The notes beneath the pieces were generated by a model. That model did not search any database. It had not been told where the DNA came from and was given only the letters and a program-made list of their open reading frames with translations. A stretch of 11,992 bases of DNA from Pseudomonadota bacterium (GTDB taxonomy: Bacteria > Pseudomonadota > Gammaproteobacteria > Xanthomonadales > Xanthomonadaceae): NCBI GenBank assembly GCA_023423605.1, contig JAFAFF010000272.1, forward strand, positions 1 to 11,992, read 5' to 3'. The position numbers and the translations under genes were made by a program. Positions 1 to 6,628 of the stretch are shown piece after piece (position 1 is the stretch's first letter; the number at the start of each line of letters is the position of its first letter).

Positions 1-2
1 TC

Positions 3-3000
3 TTCGTGCTCTCCGGATTCGCGGGGCTGATCTACCAGTCCATCTGGACGCAGTATCTGGGATTGTTCCTCGGTCATTCCGCGCATGCCCAGTCGCTGGT
101 GCTGATGCTGTTCATGGGCGGCATGGCGCTGGGCGCATGGTGGGCAAGCCGCCGTAGCGCGGGCTGGCGCTGGCCGCTGCTGGCCTACGCCGTCATCGAG
201 CTGCTGATCGGCCTGCTTGGCCTCGCGTTCGACGGCATGTTCCAGGGCATTACCGGCTGGGCGTATGCCCATCTGCTGCCGGGCCTTGAAGGGCAGGGCG
301 CAACGGCACTGCGCTGGCTGCTGGCCACTCTGCTGGTGCTGCCGCAATGCATTCTGCTGGGCGCAACGTTCCCGCTGATGAGTGCCGGTTACCTCCGGGT
401 GCAACCGCAGGCACAGGGCGAGGTGCTGGCCGGCCTGTATTTCGCCAACAGTATCGGCGCGGCGGTCGGGGCGCTGGCCTCCACGTATCTGTTGCTGCCG
501 GCGTTCGGGTTGCCTGGCGCGGTGATGGTGGCGGGGGCGTTGAATATCCTGGTCGCGGCGCTGGTCTGGCCGGTGGCGCGGGTGGGGGCGGCGTTGCCGG
601 TTCTCAGCGGGGTAGAGCCCCGTACGCGAGGAGGTGACGCGTCGTGCGGCAGCGGGGCAGAGCCCCGCTCTACGGTGATCGTGGTGCTGTGCATTGCGCT
701 GCTTACGGGGGCGTCGTCGTTCGTTTACGAAATCACCTGGGTGCGCATGCTGTCGCTGGCGCTGGGCACCACGCTGCATTCGTTCGAGCTGATGCTGGCG
801 GCGTTCATCGCCGGTATCGCGTTTGGTGGTCTGTGGTTGCGTCACCGGGCGGACCGCATGGCATCGCCGCTGCGCGTGGCGGGCTGGGTGCAGGTGCTGA
901 TGGGGCTGGCCGCGCTGGGTTCGATGTTCGTGTACGCGCAGGCGTTCGAGTGGGTCGGCTGGCTGATGCGCGTGATCGTGCGCAGCGCCGAAGGGTATGG
1001 ATTGTTTTCCGTGGCCAGCGGGGTCATTGCGGTGGCGGTGATGTTCCCGGCGGCGTTCTTTGCGGGGATGACGCTGCCGTTGTTGACGCTGGCGTTGCTG
1101 CGGGAGGGCCGCGGCGAGAAGGTCATCGGGCAGGTGTATGCGTTCAATACCTTGGGCGCCATCGTGGGTGTGCTGGCGGCGGTGCATGTGTTGATGCCGA
1201 TGCTGGGGCTGAAATATGCGCTGCTGGTGGCGGCGGTGGTGGATATGGCGTTGGGGGTGTGGTTGCTTTGGCTGGTGGGTTTGGAGGGGAGGGTGTGGCG
1301 ACCAACGGTCGCCACCCACCGGGATGGAGCTCATTCCACCCAACAGGAGGGGGCTCATTCCACCCAACTGGAGCGGGGTGCTGCCCATAAGGGGCAGGCT
1401 GCTGTCACCCATCAGGGGCAGGTTGTTGCCACCCAAACGGAACGGGCTGCTGCCGGCAACCGTCGCGGGAAGGCGGTCGGCTCTCGTCGCGCTGCATGGT
1501 TGGCGGTGGGGATCGGCTTGCCCGGCGTCGTGGCGGCCATCAGTCTGGTGCGGTTCGATCCGCTGGTGCTGAGTTCCTCGGTCTACCGCCATGGCGGTGC
1601 GAAGCTTAGCGACGGCTCGGAAATACTGTTCTTCCGCGATGGACAGACGGCTACGGTGTCGGTGTTCGAGTCCGATCGCGGTAACGGCCCGGTGCGTTCC
1701 ATCGCTACCAACGGCAAGGTGGATGCCGGGCTTACCGTCAGCCTGGACCAGGTGCCCAGCGGCGATGAATCCACGATGGTGCTGCTGGGCGCGCTGCCGC
1801 TTGCACTGGGCAATGGGTTTGAGCGCGTGGGTGTCATCGGTTTCGGCTCCGGCCTCACCACCCATACGCTGCTGGGTGACGCGCGGGTAGGGCGGGTGGA
1901 TACCGTGGAGATAGAGCCGGCCATGGTGGAAGGTGCGCGTCTGTTCGGCGACCGTGTCGCGCGCGCGTTCGATGATCCCCGCTCGCATATCGTCATCGAT
2001 GACGCCAAGGCGCATTTTGCGGGCATCGGCCAACGTTACGACCTGATCATTTCCGAGCCTTCCAATCCCTGGGTGGGTGGCACGGGCGCGTTGTTCAGCG
2101 ATGAGTTCTACACCTTCGTGCCGCGCCAGCTCAACGCGGGCGGGCTGTTCGTGCAATGGCTGCAGCTGTATGAGATCACCCCGGAGCTCGTGGCCTCGGT
2201 CCTGGATGGCCTGGTGGATCACTTCAGTGATGTGCGCGCCTATCTGGCCAATGATGCGGATCTGATCATCGTGGCAACGCCACACGGCAAGCTTCCCGCG
2301 CTCAACGATGGCCTGTTCGCGCAGCCGGCACTGCATGCGGAACTGGCACGGATAGGTGTGCGGGGGCTGGACGATCTGCGTGATACCTTCGTGATGAGCG
2401 ATGCGGCACTGCGCGCGTTTCCGCCGCTGTACCCGTCGCCGCGACATTCGGACTACCGCCCGATATTGACCCTGCGCGCACCAGTAGCGCGCTTCCAGCA
2501 GGCATTCGTGGGCGATGTCGAATCGATCATGACCGCGCCCTGGCCGTTGACGCGCGCGTGGGGCGGGCCGGAGCCACGCATGCCCTCGGCCGACGGCAAC
2601 CAGCTCAATCTGCAGGTATTGCAGCGTCGTACCACGGCGCAACTGCTGGCCAACCGTCTGCAGCACGGTGCGGACATGCCGGGCGACGGCGACCACGCGC
2701 TGGCCGATGCGCTGCGCTCATTGGGGCAGCGCTGCGAACTGGAGGTGACGCCGCTGGAAACCGCCGGTCTGGTGTTTTTCCTGGCGGGTGAGACCGTGCC
2801 GTTTCTGCCACCGGCCGAGCGGGAAGCGCTATGGGTGAAACCCGAATGGCGTCCATGCCCCCTGCGTGATTCCACGGTGATCGATGCGCTGGCATTGGTT
2901 GCGGCGGCGGCCACCGACGATCACGCGCAGGTGCTGGCGGCCGGCCAGCGACTGTTGCAAGGCCGCGATGGTCCCGGTCTGCTGGCGGACGCCCGCGCCG

Positions 3001-3161
3001 GTTATTACCTGTTCGGCGCGCTGCAGCATGCCGCATGGGCCACGGGCGATACCCAACTGGCCCGGGCACTGGCGGACCGCTACTGGAATGAACTCGGCCC
3101 CGACGCGCGCGGCAGCGGCCGGCTGCGCCTGCTCACCTACATGGCCGCCCTCGGCCGCTGA
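3..3161 (+). CDS. Fused multi-TM / spermidine synthase-like protein (5' end outside window)
   Basis: The frame is open from the left edge, and the first codons (FVLSGFAGLIYQSIW) match the inside of the first membrane helix of this family, so the GTG at 6 is probably not the start. Numbering residues from that GTG, the N-terminal ~425 residues are two blocks of hydrophobic helices (about 1-195 and 225-425). A hydrophilic linker and one more hydrophobic stretch (~495-515) follow. A spermidine-synthase fold occupies ~520-800: GFGSG 612-616 (SAM-type glycine loop), EIEP 635-638, and SEPSNPW from ~681. True SpeE has GGGDG and a catalytic Asp in the corresponding segments; here they are GFGSG and SEPSNPW, so polyamine synthesis is doubtful. 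A ~250-residue tail has no domain I recognise. The family is usually annotated as fused MFS/spermidine synthase, with no established substrate. Two repeat-derived segments interrupt it (residues ~200-223 and 434-488). It ends in TGA 12 nt before a REP unit. Confidence 0.85.
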   Translation, partial: FVLSGFAGLIYQSIWTQYLGLFLGHSAHAQSLVLMLFMGGMALGAWWASRRSAGWRWPLLAYAVIELLIGLLGLAFDGMFQGITGWAYAHLLPGLEGQGATALRWLLATLLVLPQCILLGATFPLMSAGYLRVQPQAQGEVLAGLYFANSIGAAVGALASTYLLLPAFGLPGAVMVAGALNILVAALVWPVARVGAALPVLSGVEPRTRGGDASCGSGAEPRSTVIVVLCIALLTGASSFVYEITWVRMLSLALGTTLHSFELMLAAFIAGIAFGGLWLRHRADRMASPLRVAGWVQVLMGLAALGSMFVYAQAFEWVGWLMRVIVRSAEGYGLFSVASGVIAVAVMFPAAFFAGMTLPLLTLALLREGRGEKVIGQVYAFNTLGAIVGVLAAVHVLMPMLGLKYALLVAAVVDMALGVWLLWLVGLEGRVWRPTVATHRDGAHSTQQEGAHSTQLERGAAHKGQAAVTHQGQVVATQTERAAAGNRRGKAVGSRRAAWLAVGIGLPGVVAAISLVRFDPLVLSSSVYRHGGAKLSDGSEILFFRDGQTATVSVFESDRGNGPVRSIATNGKVDAGLTVSLDQVPSGDESTMVLLGALPLALGNGFERVGVIGFGSGLTTHTLLGDARVGRVDTVEIEPAMVEGARLFGDRVARAFDDPRSHIVIDDAKAHFAGIGQRYDLIISEPSNPWVGGTGALFSDEFYTFVPRQLNAGGLFVQWLQLYEITPELVASVLDGLVDHFSDVRAYLANDADLIIVATPHGKLPALNDGLFAQPALHAELARIGVRGLDDLRDTFVMSDAALRAFPPLYPSPRHSDYRPILTLRAPVARFQQAFVGDVESIMTAPWPLTRAWGGPEPRMPSADGNQLNLQVLQRRTTAQLLANRLQHGADMPGDGDHALADALRSLGQRCELEVTPLETAGLVFFLAGETVPFLPPAEREALWVKPEWRPCPLRDSTVIDALALVAAAATDDHAQVLAAGQRLLQGRDGPGLLADARAGYYLFGALQHAAWATGDTQLARALADRYWNELGPDARGSGRLRLLTYMAALGR
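605..673 (-). repeat. REP pair translated inside the membrane gene
   Basis: Two palindromic units lie at 605-625 (shortened, degenerate) and 650-673, both with their GTAG end on the minus strand. The second is the exact reverse complement of the unit at 7535-7558 (arm AGCGGGGC, loop TCT). They are read in frame as roughly LSGVEPRTRG...CGSGAEPRST, a polar stretch between the two hydrophobic halves of the host protein. The match to the intergenic copy shows this is a mobile REP sequence and not native coding sequence. Both units read without a stop in this frame, which explains how the gene stayed open. Confidence 0.8.
1295..1315. repeat. Perfect 9-bp hairpin inside coding sequence
   Basis: GTGGCGACC and GGTCGCCAC form a perfect 9-bp stem around an AAC loop, directly at the start of the 24-bp minisatellite. 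It resembles a second REP-like palindrome class with a different arm from the GTAG/AGCCGGGC family. It codes for part of the linker (VWRPTVAT) between the membrane and synthase-like domains. Whether it is a REP relative is inference. Confidence 0.5.
1305..1469 (+). repeat. 24-bp in-frame minisatellite (about 7 units)
   Basis: Units start at 1305, 1329, 1353, 1377, 1398, 1422 and 1446. All are 24 nt except the fourth, which is 21 nt and lacks one codon. The rough unit consensus is GCT GCT GCC ACC CAA CAG GGG, with a variable eighth codon. The second and third units share GCTCATTCCACCCAAC exactly (1329-1344 and 1353-1368). It encodes a degenerate octapeptide array (GAHSTQQE, GAHSTQLE, then AAVTHQGQ, VVATQTER) at residues ~434-488. 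This hydrophilic array forms the linker between the membrane part and the synthase-like part. Because period and deletion keep the frame, copy number could vary among strains without killing the gene. Confidence 0.8.
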
Positions 3162-3172
3162 CGGCCCACCGC

Positions 3173-3196
3173 ATGGACCCGGGCTCTGCCCGGCGT
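3173..3196 (+). repeat. Degenerate REP unit after the fused gene
   Basis: The core CCGGGCTCTGCCCGGC (3179-3194) is identical to the REP palindrome core, while the GTAG head and outer base pairs have decayed. The unit begins 12 nt after the stop of the upstream gene, with its head towards that stop, in the same geometry as the other REPs here. Confidence 0.65.
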
Positions 3197-3254
3197 GCCC
3201 GGTCGACGCGCTCGTGGTGCCTTCGGCAACGAACAGGACCGTCATCAGCGGGGC

Positions 3255-3284
3255 GCTGCATGGCGCGTAAGGTCGTCATGCAGC
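3255..3284 (+). terminator. Possible terminator hairpin
   Basis: GCTGCATG (3255-3262) pairs perfectly with CATGCAGC (3277-3284) around a 14-nt loop. CGAAGGCTCTTTACC follows, which holds only a short T run. It lies between the 3' ends of the convergent genes ending at 3161 (+) and 3295 (-), so it could end transcription from the left gene. The large loop and weak T tract keep confidence low. Confidence 0.25.
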
Positions 3285-3294
3285 CGAAGGCTCT

Positions 3295-3711
3295 TTACCT
3301 CACACCACATAAATCCTCATTCACCGCATCGAACAACTCCCGACCCGCCATCAACAGGCCTTCTACCAGATGAGCGCCAAGCACGGGTTCAGCGCTTTCG
3401 CCTTCCCGGCAGTGATGCGCGGCTTCCAGCACCTGCACGATGGCACTCAGGCCGGCGAGTCTGCGACTGATCGAAGCGGCCCGCGTCTGATGGAAAACCG
3501 AAATCGGCCTCCCGTCGCTGCGCTGCTCGTCCGCCGCAGACGCATGGTTCTGTTCGCGAAACAGGTTCACGACGCGGTTGGTGGTCGTTCCCGTGCCGCC
3601 TGGGGCGGCCAGGATGCGTTCAAGCCTATTGATGAAAAGCGGCGGAAGGTCCTGTATGGCGTCGCCAATCAAGGCATACAGGCGCGCACTGACGGGAGAG
3701 GAATCGGTCAT
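3295..3711 (-). CDS. Small uncharacterised protein, 138 aa
   Basis: I do not recognise the family. The frame stays open to 3861, but I chose the ATG at 3711. Its protein begins MTDSSPVSARLYALI and from there on looks like a normal soluble helical protein, while the 50 codons upstream are Arg/Gly/Ser-rich and not protein-like. GAGG (in ACGAGGCTACCG) precedes this ATG at ribosome-binding distance. The protein has no signal peptide or membrane helix. It contains amphipathic stretches (DLPPLFINRLERIL, ~20-34; RRLAGLSAIVQVLEAAHH, ~85-102) and an acidic C-terminus (AGRELFDAVNEDLCGVR), and ends in TAA. No neighbour is cotranscribed. It is the only gene between 3161 and 7625 whose 3' end has no REP. 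That it is a real gene is likely; its function is unknown. Confidence 0.6.
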   Translation of the reverse strand: MTDSSPVSARLYALIGDAIQDLPPLFINRLERILAAPGGTGTTTNRVVNLFREQNHASAADEQRSDGRPISVFHQTRAASISRRLAGLSAIVQVLEAAHHCREGESAEPVLGAHLVEGLLMAGRELFDAVNEDLCGVR

Positions 3712-4092
3712 CGGTAGCCTCGTATCGCAGGGAAGCCACCTGCGCCGAAGCGCGAGGTGGCGGACGGTGCGGGTTGGCGTACCGGAACACCTGAACGAGA
3801 AACCGGCGGATCGAGGTGACCCCCGCGCACCGCCCGCCATGGAACCGGCGAGGCAATGCATTCTCCGCCGTGCCCATAGGGCAACAACAGAGCTTACCGT
3901 TCAGGTGTTGATCGGGACGCCAATCCCGGCTGATGCAAAGTGCACCAGCGCACTTATCGTGCTTGGCCTGCATCGCATTGGTACATGAGGAAAGCTGCGG
4001 ATTTCGAGCGCCTCGCACCGATCAGTGCGTTGCCACGAGCATTTCGAAAGCGTCATTCGGCGAGGTAGCGTGGTGGTTGGCGAGGCGCCCGT
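3712..4092. other. 381-bp stretch without a convincing gene
   Basis: Frames are open here on both strands, but their translations are Arg/Ser/Pro/Cys-rich and run across the neighbouring genes, as expected of shadow frames. I see no tRNA-like structure, REP unit or strong repeat. The part next to 3711 should hold the promoter of the small minus-strand gene. The rest is probably decayed accessory DNA joining the insertion at 4.1-5.5 kb. Confidence 0.4.
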
Positions 4093-4116
4093 CAGCCGGG
4101 CAGAGCCCGGCTCTAC
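4093..4116 (-). repeat. Consensus REP unit overlapping a stop codon
   Basis: This is a full unit on the minus strand: GTAG head (4116-4113), 8-bp stem with arm AGCCGGGC, TCT loop. The TAG at 4115-4113 is the stop codon of the 4113-5051 gene, so the repeat begins exactly at the last bases of that gene. It also marks the left edge of the lower-GC segment that holds the ccdAB remnant. Confidence 0.85.
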
Positions 4117-5051
4117 CTGGCGATGATTTCGTTCGCGGCTGCTATCGCTTGCTCCAGCGCTTCCCGCTGGTCGGCGGGCACCAGCCTGCTCCTGACGACG
4201 TCTTCGTAATTCCCCGCTCCGCAAACACCCAGATTGATGCAGACCGAGTCCATTCGATAGGAGCTCTCTCCACAATCGGCGCCCATGCGGCACGCGACGA
4301 TGCCAAGGGCGTAGTACTCAGCAGGACCGGACAGCGAACGGAACTCAGCAAGATCCGCCGAATCCGGCGCAAGCGCGAGCAGATCGCCCAGCGCAAAGAG
4401 CGCTTCCGGGTCTTTTGAGTGGACGACATGGCGGGCAATGGACTGGTAATCACTATCGTCAAGGGTGCTGTTATTGAAGGACGCCAGTTTGACCATGGAA
4501 TACGCATCGCCGTGCTGAGCCGCCAGGGCATACCACTCCATATACGCATCTGTCGGGATCACCTGGCCCCGATCAACTCCGGAGCATGCGTCAGCGAAAC
4601 GCCTTTTGACGTTGTCATGGACCGTTACGGGCTCGCCCCGAAACCGTGCGAACACGTCCAATGTCGAATACAGGTTGGAGGGCGACAGGCTGAAGATGGC
4701 GCAGCGTTCGTATAGTTCGGCAAGTTCCCGTTGTGAGCGGGTATCCCCCGATGTGGCAGAAGACTGGATCTGGGCAAATGCTGCTGCGGATGCGCGTTCG
4801 CTTGAAGACGACCAGACGCTTTGGGCACTGGGAACAGTCTGCGTTTTCCCTGCATCCGGTGGAAGAGGAGGCGATGGACGTTGGGTAGTGAGCGCCACGG
4901 GCGGATTTCCACCATCGCTGGAGCGCGCGACGGGCATGGTTCTGGTCGTATGCCAGAGCACCAGAAAGGTGGCGGCTGCCAGCGCGCCTGCCCATAAGAT
5001 CCATTTCCGTTGGTTTGTCGCCATTGCATGCACTTTAGTCGTTTTTCCCAT
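4113..5051 (-). CDS. Membrane-anchored Sel1-like hypothetical protein
   Basis: The product is 312 aa from the ATG at 5051. The ATG at 5024 (MATNQRKW, 303 aa) is an equally good start, and neither has a clear ribosome-binding site; GGAGGAGG lies 24 nt upstream of 5051, too far for it. A single hydrophobic helix follows a basic N-terminus (WILWAGALAAATFLVLW, ~18-34). Next come a Pro/Ser-rich linker (~48-80) and a helical domain with Sel1/TPR-like features (DAYMEWYALAAQHGDAYSM near 168-186; EALFALGDLLAL near 217-228). Four cysteines cluster near the C-terminus (CRMGADCGES, VCINLGVC). It is probably an inner-membrane protein with a periplasmic repeat domain; its role is unknown. GC is lower than in the flanking genes, suggesting acquisition. 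The stop TAG lies in a REP unit. Its start region overlaps, antiparallel, the truncated ccdA end. Confidence 0.7.
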   Translation of the reverse strand: MGKTTKVHAMATNQRKWILWAGALAAATFLVLWHTTRTMPVARSSDGGNPPVALTTQRPSPPLPPDAGKTQTVPSAQSVWSSSSERASAAAFAQIQSSATSGDTRSQRELAELYERCAIFSLSPSNLYSTLDVFARFRGEPVTVHDNVKRRFADACSGVDRGQVIPTDAYMEWYALAAQHGDAYSMVKLASFNNSTLDDSDYQSIARHVVHSKDPEALFALGDLLALAPDSADLAEFRSLSGPAEYYALGIVACRMGADCGESSYRMDSVCINLGVCGAGNYEDVVRSRLVPADQREALEQAIAAANEIIAR

Positions 5052-5075
5052 GCCAAGCAGGGTAATACCGATGGC

Positions 5076-5228
5076 CTCCTCCGCCGGTTTGACGAAGCAA
5101 CGTCAATCGTCACTCGGGAACATGAAATCCACGGAGCGAGGGCCAGGGAGCTGCAGCGCTCGGCTGAAGAGTGGAGGTCGTTCACCGAAACCCATGGTTC
5201 GTTTGCCGATGAGTTTTCGACACTGTGA
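5076..5228 (+). pseudogene. ccdA: ccdA antitoxin remnant, N-terminus lost
   Basis: The translation from 5082 (RRFDEATSIVTREHE, then a stretch ending THGSFADEFSTL) matches the C-terminal half of CcdA antitoxins: an Arg/Glu-rich helix, a Trp after the RSAEE segment, then HG-x-F-x-DEF-x-x-L and stop. This half normally wraps and neutralises CcdB. The ribbon-helix-helix DNA-binding half expected upstream is absent from all three frames. Upstream in frame there is only a non-matching leader (an ATG at 5028) that collides with the start of the opposite-strand gene. The TGA overlaps the GTG start of the ccdB remnant (GTGA, 5225-5228), the usual coupled order of ccdAB. Family call is from memory of CcdA sequences, with no alignment run. 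Confidence 0.6.
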
Positions 5229-5453
5229 CCTGCCAGTTCGACGTGTACGCTGGTGGCAAAAGCAGTGGTGCCGCTTTCCTCTTCGCGCTTCACGCCCGAG
5301 TTCAGGGTGCGCGGCCAACGGGTATTGCTTCAGCCGTTGGAGATTGCCTCTGTGCCCGTGGGCTTCCTCAAGGAACATGTTGGTTCGTTGAAGGAGCATG
5401 GGCAGGAAATCATGGATGCACTCGATGAACTGCTCACGCGGGCGTTTGGGTAG
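5225..5453 (+). pseudogene. ccdB: ccdB gyrase toxin remnant, deleted and frameshifted
   Basis: The GTG at 5225 opens with TCQFDVYAGG, the typical CcdB N-terminus (QFDVY). The same frame then degenerates. The rest of CcdB appears in another frame from about 5253: AVVPLSSSRF, FRVRGQRVLLQPLEIASVPV, and a C-terminus ending IMDALDELLTRAFG. That C-terminus matches the CcdB C-terminal helix, which in known toxins contacts DNA gyrase. Together the pieces give ~75 residues against ~100 in the family. The missing part is the ~25 residues between QFDVY and VVPL, so an internal deletion not divisible by three explains both the loss and the shift. The loop after VVPL also looks short. An active toxin is therefore not expected. 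The TAG stop is 3 nt before a degenerate REP. The gene shares the lower GC of the segment to its left. Confidence 0.65.
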
Positions 5454-5456
5454 CGT

Positions 5457-5599
5457 GTGGGGGCGGGCTCTGCCCGGCTTACCCCATCGACGCACCATCA
5501 GCCGGGCAGAGCCCGGCTCTACTAGCGGGGTGTGATCCAGCCGGGCAGAGCCCGGCTCTACGAGGGGTCTGGCAGCAGCCGGGCAGGGCCGGGCTATGC
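5457..5599. repeat. Array of four REP units
   Basis: Units lie at 5457-5480 (degenerate, plus orientation), 5499-5522 and 5538-5561 (both consensus, minus orientation) and 5576-5599 (degenerate, minus). Spacers between the last three are 15 and 14 nt. The array fills the gap between the convergent ccdB remnant and ampR. The plus unit has its head next to the ccdB stop. The last minus unit overlaps the ampR stop (TAG, 5596-5594). Each unit folds into an 8-bp GC hairpin, so the array may end transcription or protect mRNA 3' ends from both sides. Confidence 0.85.
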
Positions 5600-6463
5600 G
5601 TCCTGCAGCCACTGGCGGAAGCGACTTGCCGGATCACGTTCCGCGCGCGAACGCAGCCGCGTCAGCCAGTAACTCCCCAGTTCCACGGTCTGTGCGAAGG
5701 GCTGCTGCAAGCGTCCCTCGGCCAGTTCCTGCTCGAACATGCGCAATGGCAGCAGTGCCATTCCGGCACCACTTGCGGCTGACACGGCCAGCGTCAGCGA
5801 GGAATCGAACACCGGCCCGCGTGCCTCGATCACCGGTCCGCCAGCGGCCTGCAGCCAGCGCGACCACTCATCGCTGCGGTAAGAGCGCAGCAGCGGTACG
5901 CGGGCCAGGTCGGCCAGGGAGCGCAGTTGCCGCGCCAGCGCCGGTGCGCACAATGGTGCAAAGGGCGCGTCCAGCACCCGCGTGCAGACCTGCCCCTGCC
6001 AGTCGCCGTCGCCGAACCGGATCGCGGCATCCAGGCCTTCGCCCGCCAGGTCGATGCGGTTGTTATGCGTCTGCAGGCGCAGATCGATATCCGGATGCGC
6101 TGCCTCGAAAGCAGCCAGGCGCGGCAACAGCCAACCGGTCGCGAAGGTGCCCACCACGCCCAGGGTGAGCACCTGGCGCTCGCCGGTGCCGGTGAAGCGC
6201 GCCATGGCCAGCGTGATGCGCTGGAAGGCTTCGTTCAAGGTCGGGTACAGCGCCGCACCCTCATCGGTGAGGGCCACCCCGCGCGGCAGCCGATGGAACA
6301 GACGCACGCCCAGGCGATCTTCGAGGCCACGGATCTGATGGCTCAGCGCAGCCTGGCTGACGCACAGTTCCAGCGCCGCGCGGGTCAGGTTCTGGTGCCG
6401 CGCGGCCGCCTCGAAGGCGCGCAGGGCATTGAGCGGAAGCGTCGGCGAAAGCATGGGTGGCAT
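5594..6463 (-). CDS. ampR: AmpR, LysR-type regulator of the L2 beta-lactamase
   Basis: The product is a cytoplasmic transcription factor of 289 aa from the ATG at 6463 (MPPMLSPTLPLNALRAF). The ATG at 6454 is the main alternative; longer starts (6493, 6655) add Pro/Ser-rich sequence unlike the family. The N-terminal winged helix-turn-helix (~12-70) contains ARHQNLTRAALELCVSQAAL and HQIRGLEDRLGVRLFHR. The effector domain keeps the residues known to matter in Citrobacter AmpR: GVVGTFATG (G105, T106), NNRID (D138) and ELGSYWLTR (Y265). Family knowledge says AmpR binds UDP-MurNAc-pentapeptide as a repressor ligand and anhydro-MurNAc-peptides as activating ligands. It is divergent from blaL2 with a shared control region, the standard arrangement, and should also repress itself. 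The TAG stop lies in a degenerate REP unit, so its last residues could be REP-affected. Confidence 0.93.
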   Translation of the reverse strand: MPPMLSPTLPLNALRAFEAAARHQNLTRAALELCVSQAALSHQIRGLEDRLGVRLFHRLPRGVALTDEGAALYPTLNEAFQRITLAMARFTGTGERQVLTLGVVGTFATGWLLPRLAAFEAAHPDIDLRLQTHNNRIDLAGEGLDAAIRFGDGDWQGQVCTRVLDAPFAPLCAPALARQLRSLADLARVPLLRSYRSDEWSRWLQAAGGPVIEARGPVFDSSLTLAVSAASGAGMALLPLRMFEQELAEGRLQQPFAQTVELGSYWLTRLRSRAERDPASRFRQWLQDA

Positions 6464-6628
6464 GAGGATAGCTGGTGGCTGATCATGGTCCATCGGCTGC
6501 GCTGACGGCAAATCCGGCGACGGAAGCAGAGAAGGCATGAGTTTTACTGTTGGCAGGCACGAGAACGTTGCGCTGGTGGAGGCGGCCGGTCCCGCCGAAG
6601 ATGACGCACCGGACCAAGGAGCGACCGC
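6464..6628. promoter_or_regulatory. ampR-blaL2 divergent control region
   Basis: These 165 bp separate the two start codons and must hold both promoters and the AmpR operator. AAGGAG at 6616-6621, 7 nt before the ATG at 6629, is a good ribosome-binding site for the beta-lactamase. The ampR side has no clear one. The most AT-rich part, GAGTTTTACTGTT (6539-6551), is the likeliest place for promoter elements. I could not single out one LysR T-N11-A box with confidence, as several fit. Confidence 0.6.

Noticed and set aside
3578..3988. 136-codon plus-strand frame across the 3.7-4.0 kb gap
   Set aside because: Half of it is antisense to the small minus-strand gene. Its composition is Arg/Ala/Pro-rich, with no domain or good start.
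5067..5078. Possible non-ATG (ATT) start of the 4113-5051 gene 8 nt after GGAGGAGG
   Set aside because: The spacing fits, but ATT starts are very rare. The GGAGGAGG is also the antisense of the LLRR codons in the ccdA remnant, so it is probably coincidence.
5499..5599. CRISPR-like look of three 24-nt palindromes at 38-39 nt spacing
   Set aside because: Spacers are only 14-15 nt, units occur singly and in both orientations elsewhere, and no cas gene is present. They are REP units.
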